Source: an uncultured Lachnospiraceae bacterium
Lineage (GTDB): Bacteria; Bacillota_A; Clostridia; Lachnospirales; Lachnospiraceae
Assembly (NCBI GenBank): GCA_947564305.1
Contig: CANOBT010000075.1
Location: 1-26,284, forward strand
Reading direction: 5' to 3'
Length of the DNA stretch: 26,284 bases
In this document: one piece after another, positions 23,889 to 26,284 of the stretch
Layout of the letters: every line of letters starts with the position of its first letter
How positions within the stretch are numbered: the stretch's first letter is position 1
Translations under genes and position numbers: made by a program
Notes under the pieces: model-generated
Database searches by the model: none
What the model saw: the letters and a program-made list of their open reading frames with translations, nothing else
Told to the model about the DNA's origin: nothing

Positions 23889-23917
23889 TTGAAGTGTTTC
23901 CTCTCATCAGGTATAAT
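23889..23917 (+). promoter_or_regulatory. Sigma-A promoter of the membrane-protein gene at 23971
   Basis: TTGAAG (23889-23894) and a perfect TATAAT (23912-23917) are 17 bases apart, the strongest promoter match in the window. Transcription would start near 23924, about 47 bases before the ATG, suggesting constitutive expression. Confidence 0.68.
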
Positions 23918-23970
23918 AGGCAATGATATAAAAAGTGTAACGTATCTCATGAAAAAAAGGGGAATTATTT

Positions 23971-24654
23971 ATGAAAGAGCATTCTATTTTGGATAAAATC
24001 CGTAAAGAATTTCAGGCAGATTGTGAGAAAGTACGCGGCAAATCTATCGGTTATAAACTGGAATATTTTCTAATGTATTATAAGATTCCTCTGCTTCTTA
24101 CCATTGTCGCTGCAGCCATTGTACTCTCTCTGCTCTACAGTCGTTCTCAATATAAAGAGTCTGCGTTTTCTGCGCTGTTCGTCAATGCAGAAAACACGCT
24201 GAGTGATGAAATTCTTGCGCAGGAATTCGGAGAACTCCTGGAGGTTGATGAGGATAAATATATGATTTCTATAGATTCTTCTCTCTATATTGATGGAAAT
24301 TCGCAGGCATCCATTGCCAGTACGGAAAAATTGGCTGCTGCTGTGAACACTCAGCTCTTGGATGTCTGTATTATGCCAGAAGAATTGTTTCTCATCTATG
24401 CTGAACAGGAATGTTATGGAGATTTACGAAATTTCCTGAGCAAAGAACAATTAGAAACGTATGCAGAGAAGATGGTATATCAGAACGATATTCCGGTGGG
24501 AATTTATGTGGAAGATTTTAGTGGAATTGCAGATGCGGAATTATATGCCTCTCAAGATAGACCAGTGTTTGGGATTGTGTATAATACTGAGCATGGGAGA
24601 GAAGGTGGGATGTTTTTGGATTTTTTGGCAGGGGCAAATTCTGTATTTGATTGA
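23971..24654 (+). CDS. Single-pass membrane protein of unknown function
   Basis: A 227-residue protein that I do not recognise. A charged N-terminus (residues 1-34, with KIRKEFQADCEKVRGKS) precedes one hydrophobic helix at about 38-58 (IPLLLTIVAAAIVLSLLY). The remaining roughly 165 residues are mostly acidic and would lie outside the cell by the positive-inside rule. The outer part, with ALFVNAENTLSDEILAQEFGELL and VCIMPEELFLIYAEQECYGDL, loosely resembles the small substrate-binding-like anchored proteins common in Lachnospiraceae, but I cannot name a family. GGGGAA precedes the ATG by about nine bases. It is divergent from the sugar operon with its own strong promoter and is followed after 75 bases by hicA, which has its own promoter. 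Confidence 0.75.
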   Translation: MKEHSILDKIRKEFQADCEKVRGKSIGYKLEYFLMYYKIPLLLTIVAAAIVLSLLYSRSQYKESAFSALFVNAENTLSDEILAQEFGELLEVDEDKYMISIDSSLYIDGNSQASIASTEKLAAAVNTQLLDVCIMPEELFLIYAEQECYGDLRNFLSKEQLETYAEKMVYQNDIPVGIYVEDFSGIADAELYASQDRPVFGIVYNTEHGREGGMFLDFLAGANSVFD

Positions 24655-24677
24655 GGATACGTATTTTCATTTCTTAC

Positions 24678-24706
24678 TTTTCAACACGTAAAATACGTGC
24701 TATCAT
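24678..24706 (+). promoter_or_regulatory. hicAB promoter with a palindromic operator
   Basis: TTTTCA (24678-24683) and TATCAT (24701-24706) are 17 bases apart. Between them the palindrome CACGTA-AAA-TACGTG occupies 24685-24699, where a ribbon-helix-helix repressor such as HicB would block RNA polymerase. A second, wider inverted pair ACGTATTTT (24659-24667) / AAAATACGT (24690-24698) overlaps it, suggesting two operator sites. Binding is inferred. Confidence 0.58.
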
Positions 24707-24729
24707 ATAGTTAAAAGGAGGCAACTTAT

Positions 24730-24912
24730 ATGAGATTCAGAGAAGCTGACCGGATGCTAAAGGATGACGGTTGGTACGTATCAGACACAAACGGTTCTCA
24801 TTATCAGTACAAACATCCTACAAAACCCGGAAAAGTAAGTATTCCGAATCATCCTGGTGACATCCCAAAAAGTATTGTTAAATCTATACGAACTCAGGCG
24901 GGACTGAAATAA
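24730..24912 (+). CDS. hicA: HicA family mRNA interferase toxin
   Basis: A 60-residue protein with the compact HicA double-stranded-RNA-binding-like fold pattern: MRFREADRMLKDDGWYVSDT, then GSHYQYKHP with catalytic His24, then KVSIPNHPGDIPKSIVKSI. HicA cleaves mRNA when free of its antitoxin and halts translation. Length is normal for the family (about 60 residues). AAAGGAGG lies about nine bases before the ATG. The antitoxin gene follows after 49 bases, and toxin-first order is usual for hicAB. The active-site histidine is present, so the toxin is probably functional. Confidence 0.92.
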   Translation: MRFREADRMLKDDGWYVSDTNGSHYQYKHPTKPGKVSIPNHPGDIPKSIVKSIRTQAGLK

Positions 24913-24961
24913 ATCCCTGCCATATGCAAATAATACAAATCACAGAGAGGAGTAATGATTT

Positions 24962-25390
24962 ATGAATTATGTATACCCAGCTATTTTCTATGAAGAGGAA
25001 GGAAAAATATCCGTTATTTTCCCTGATCTTGGAAACCTTGCAACCTTTGGAGATAATGTAGCAGACGCTATGCGCATGGCCCAGGATGCCTGTGCCCTTT
25101 ATCTTTTCACTGCCTTGCGTGACGGTGAGCCACTTCCGGCTCCTACTGCATTAAATGCTATTAATCCTGGTGATGTCTTGAAAGATTTTGAAATGGAGTC
25201 CGCTGTTGATAGCGCTTTTGTGAATATGATACTAGTAGATATGACTGAATATGCGAAACAGCACAGTGATAAAGCAGTTAAAAAAACCTTAAGCATTCCA
25301 ATGTGGCTAAACACTCTTTGTGAAGAAAAAAGCATCAACTTTTCCAAGGTATTGCAGGAAGCTCTGCTTATAAAGGTTCAATCCCAATAA
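24962..25390 (+). CDS. hicB: HicB family antitoxin
   Basis: A 142-residue protein with the partly degraded RNase-H-like HicB domain at the N-terminus (YPAIFYEEEGKISVIFPDLGNLATFGDNVADAMRMAQDA). It continues through a middle PTALNAINPGDV segment to a ribbon-helix-helix-like DNA-binding end (KKTLSIPMWLNTLCEEKSINFSKVLQEALL). It would bind and block HicA and repress the operon through the palindrome in the promoter. GAGAGGAG lies about nine bases before the ATG. The stop codon is about 35 bases before the terminator of the opposing hypB gene. Confidence 0.92.
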   Translation: MNYVYPAIFYEEEGKISVIFPDLGNLATFGDNVADAMRMAQDACALYLFTALRDGEPLPAPTALNAINPGDVLKDFEMESAVDSAFVNMILVDMTEYAKQHSDKAVKKTLSIPMWLNTLCEEKSINFSKVLQEALLIKVQSQ

Positions 25391-25424
25391 ATGCAAAACA
25401 ATTCATTTATAATGAAATATTGAC

Positions 25425-25476
25425 AAAAGGCTGTCGCATTAAGGTTTAAACCATAATATCGCTTATTGCGGCAGCC
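25425..25476 (-). terminator. Intrinsic terminator of hypB, shared with hicAB
   Basis: On the minus strand GGCTGCCGCA (25476-25467) pairs with TGCGACAGCC (25438-25429) with one G-U pair, followed by TTTTG. The loop contains the palindrome GGTTTAAACC (25443-25452). It starts ten bases after the hypB stop and can also end the convergent hicAB transcript. Confidence 0.72.
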
Positions 25477-25485
25477 CCTTCCATA

Positions 25486-26154
25486 TTACCTCTTCCACTC
25501 CTCAACCTGTTCCCGAAGCCAGTCTGCCCAAGTCTCCATCCCCTCTCCTGTCTTTGCACAGATTGGGATGACCTTTGCCTGTGGATTACGCATATGAACA
25601 TATTCCACACACTTCTCCATGTCAAAATCAAAATACGGCAGCACATCAATTTTATTGACTAAGACTACATCGCAGACTTGAAACATCAGCGGATATTTTA
25701 AAGGCTTATCATGACCTTCCGGAACCGAAAGAATCATGGCATTTTTTACGGCGCCGGTATCAAATTCTGCCGGACATACCAGATTCCCGACATTTTCCAG
25801 TATCACAAGTTCCAGACCATCTACACCAAATTCTTCAATCCCCTGCTCCGTCATCCCTGCGTCCAGATGGCACATACCACCTGTGTGAAGCTGAATGACT
25901 CTTGCTCCGAACTTTTCAATCGTAGCGGCATCCACATCTGAATCAATGTCCGCCTCCATAACACCAATCCGCATCTCTGGTTTCAGCATCTCAATGGTCC
26001 GGCTTAAAGTTGTCGTTTTACCGGCTCCCGGACTGGACATCAGGTTTAGAAGAAATACTCCTTTTTCTTTTAATTTTCCTCGAAGGATATCTGCCTGCTT
26101 ATCATTGTCTGCAAATACACTTTGTTTAATCTCGATTACTCTGTATTTTTCCAT
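25486..26154 (-). CDS. hypB: HypB, GTPase for nickel insertion into hydrogenase
   Basis: A 222-residue SIMIBI-class GTPase. The P-loop is SSPGAGKTT (40-48), followed by MEADIDSDVDA (66-76) and the metal-binding pair Cys95-His96 in HTGGMCHLDAGM. The guanine-specificity motif NKID lies in VVLVNKIDVLPYF near 163-175. The N-terminal histidine-rich tail of some HypB proteins is absent. HypB works with HypA to load nickel into [NiFe]-hydrogenase; paralogues serve urease or other nickel enzymes. AAGGAG precedes the ATG by seven to eight bases. No hypA, hydrogenase or urease gene is present in this window; they may lie beyond 26284. The 130 bases upstream hold no gene that I can see. Confidence 0.94.
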   Translation of the reverse strand: MEKYRVIEIKQSVFADNDKQADILRGKLKEKGVFLLNLMSSPGAGKTTTLSRTIEMLKPEMRIGVMEADIDSDVDAATIEKFGARVIQLHTGGMCHLDAGMTEQGIEEFGVDGLELVILENVGNLVCPAEFDTGAVKNAMILSVPEGHDKPLKYPLMFQVCDVVLVNKIDVLPYFDFDMEKCVEYVHMRNPQAKVIPICAKTGEGMETWADWLREQVEEWKR

Positions 26155-26284
26155 TTTACTGCTCCTTTTTCAAAAGCTGAAAGAAAGTGGTTTAATTAAT
26201 ATGCTGCCTTCTCACACTTCCCTGTTATTATGATGTTAGGGTCAAAAGAGTTTTTAGAAACTTTCTGACTTTCCATATAGTACC

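Noticed and set aside
1..26284. CRISPR array, insertion sequence, prophage, tRNA or rRNA genes
   Set aside because: I looked for regularly spaced repeats, transposase or integrase motifs, and tRNA or rRNA sequence on both strands and saw none.

Overview
The window looks like part of a Lachnospiraceae-type (Clostridia, gut Firmicutes) chromosome. The evidence is moderate GC with AT-rich gaps, strong AGGAGG-type ribosome binding sites, a YesM/YesN two-component pair beside a sugar ABC transporter with no ATPase of its own, a CD3324-like small regulator, an AAA/PD-(D/E)XK protein of a type abundant in that family, and a ferredoxin-type [FeFe]-hydrogenase homologue. I see no rRNA, tRNA, CRISPR array or insertion sequence. 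The genus is not resolved.

Layout. (1) 1-1219, plus: a BrxC/BrxD-like (DUF2791-type) P-loop ATPase, probably the last gene of an operon starting outside the window. (2) 1306-2587, minus: a shared GC-rich hairpin, then a [FeFe]-hydrogenase-like protein with non-prototypical H-cluster motifs. (3) 2805-8341, minus: a six-gene unit, CD3324-like HTH protein, then a solute-binding lipoprotein, two permeases and two ATPases of the dipeptide/nickel (Dpp/Nik/Cnt) class. An inverted and direct repeat containing a second ribosome binding site and start codon lies between the last permease and the first ATPase. (4) 8342-9047: about 700 bp of AT-rich DNA with no recognisable gene. (5) 9048-23759: a xylo-oligosaccharide-type utilisation locus. 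Its plus arm holds a GH120 beta-xylosidase-like enzyme and a DUF624 (YesL-like) membrane protein. Its minus arm reads sugar-binding lipoprotein, two permeases, terminator, YesM histidine kinase, YesN response regulator, GH3 glycosidase and a DUF4340-like lipoprotein. Between the two arms sits an unrelated AAA-ATPase/PD-(D/E)XK nuclease-like gene. (6) 23971-25390, plus: a single-pass membrane protein of unknown function and a HicA/HicB toxin-antitoxin pair with a palindrome in its promoter. (7) 25486-26154, minus: HypB, the GTPase that delivers nickel during hydrogenase maturation.

How the parts fit. In the sugar locus the binding protein and permeases would import short xylan-type oligosaccharides, using an ATPase encoded elsewhere. 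GH120 and GH3, which both lack signal peptides, would hydrolyse them in the cytoplasm, and YesMN would sense substrate at the membrane and switch on transport. This is inferred from family knowledge and gene order. The Nik-like transporter and HypB may both serve nickel metabolism, but no nickel enzyme is present: the [FeFe]-hydrogenase-like protein does not use nickel.

The observations most worth following up are the 14-residue insertion between the two catalytic residues of the GH120 enzyme, the duplicated translation-initiation region between the permease and ATPase genes, the tandem hairpins between binding-protein and permease genes, the variant hydrogenase, and the BrxD-like ATPase at the window edge. 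I did not find a clearly new, complete biological system.
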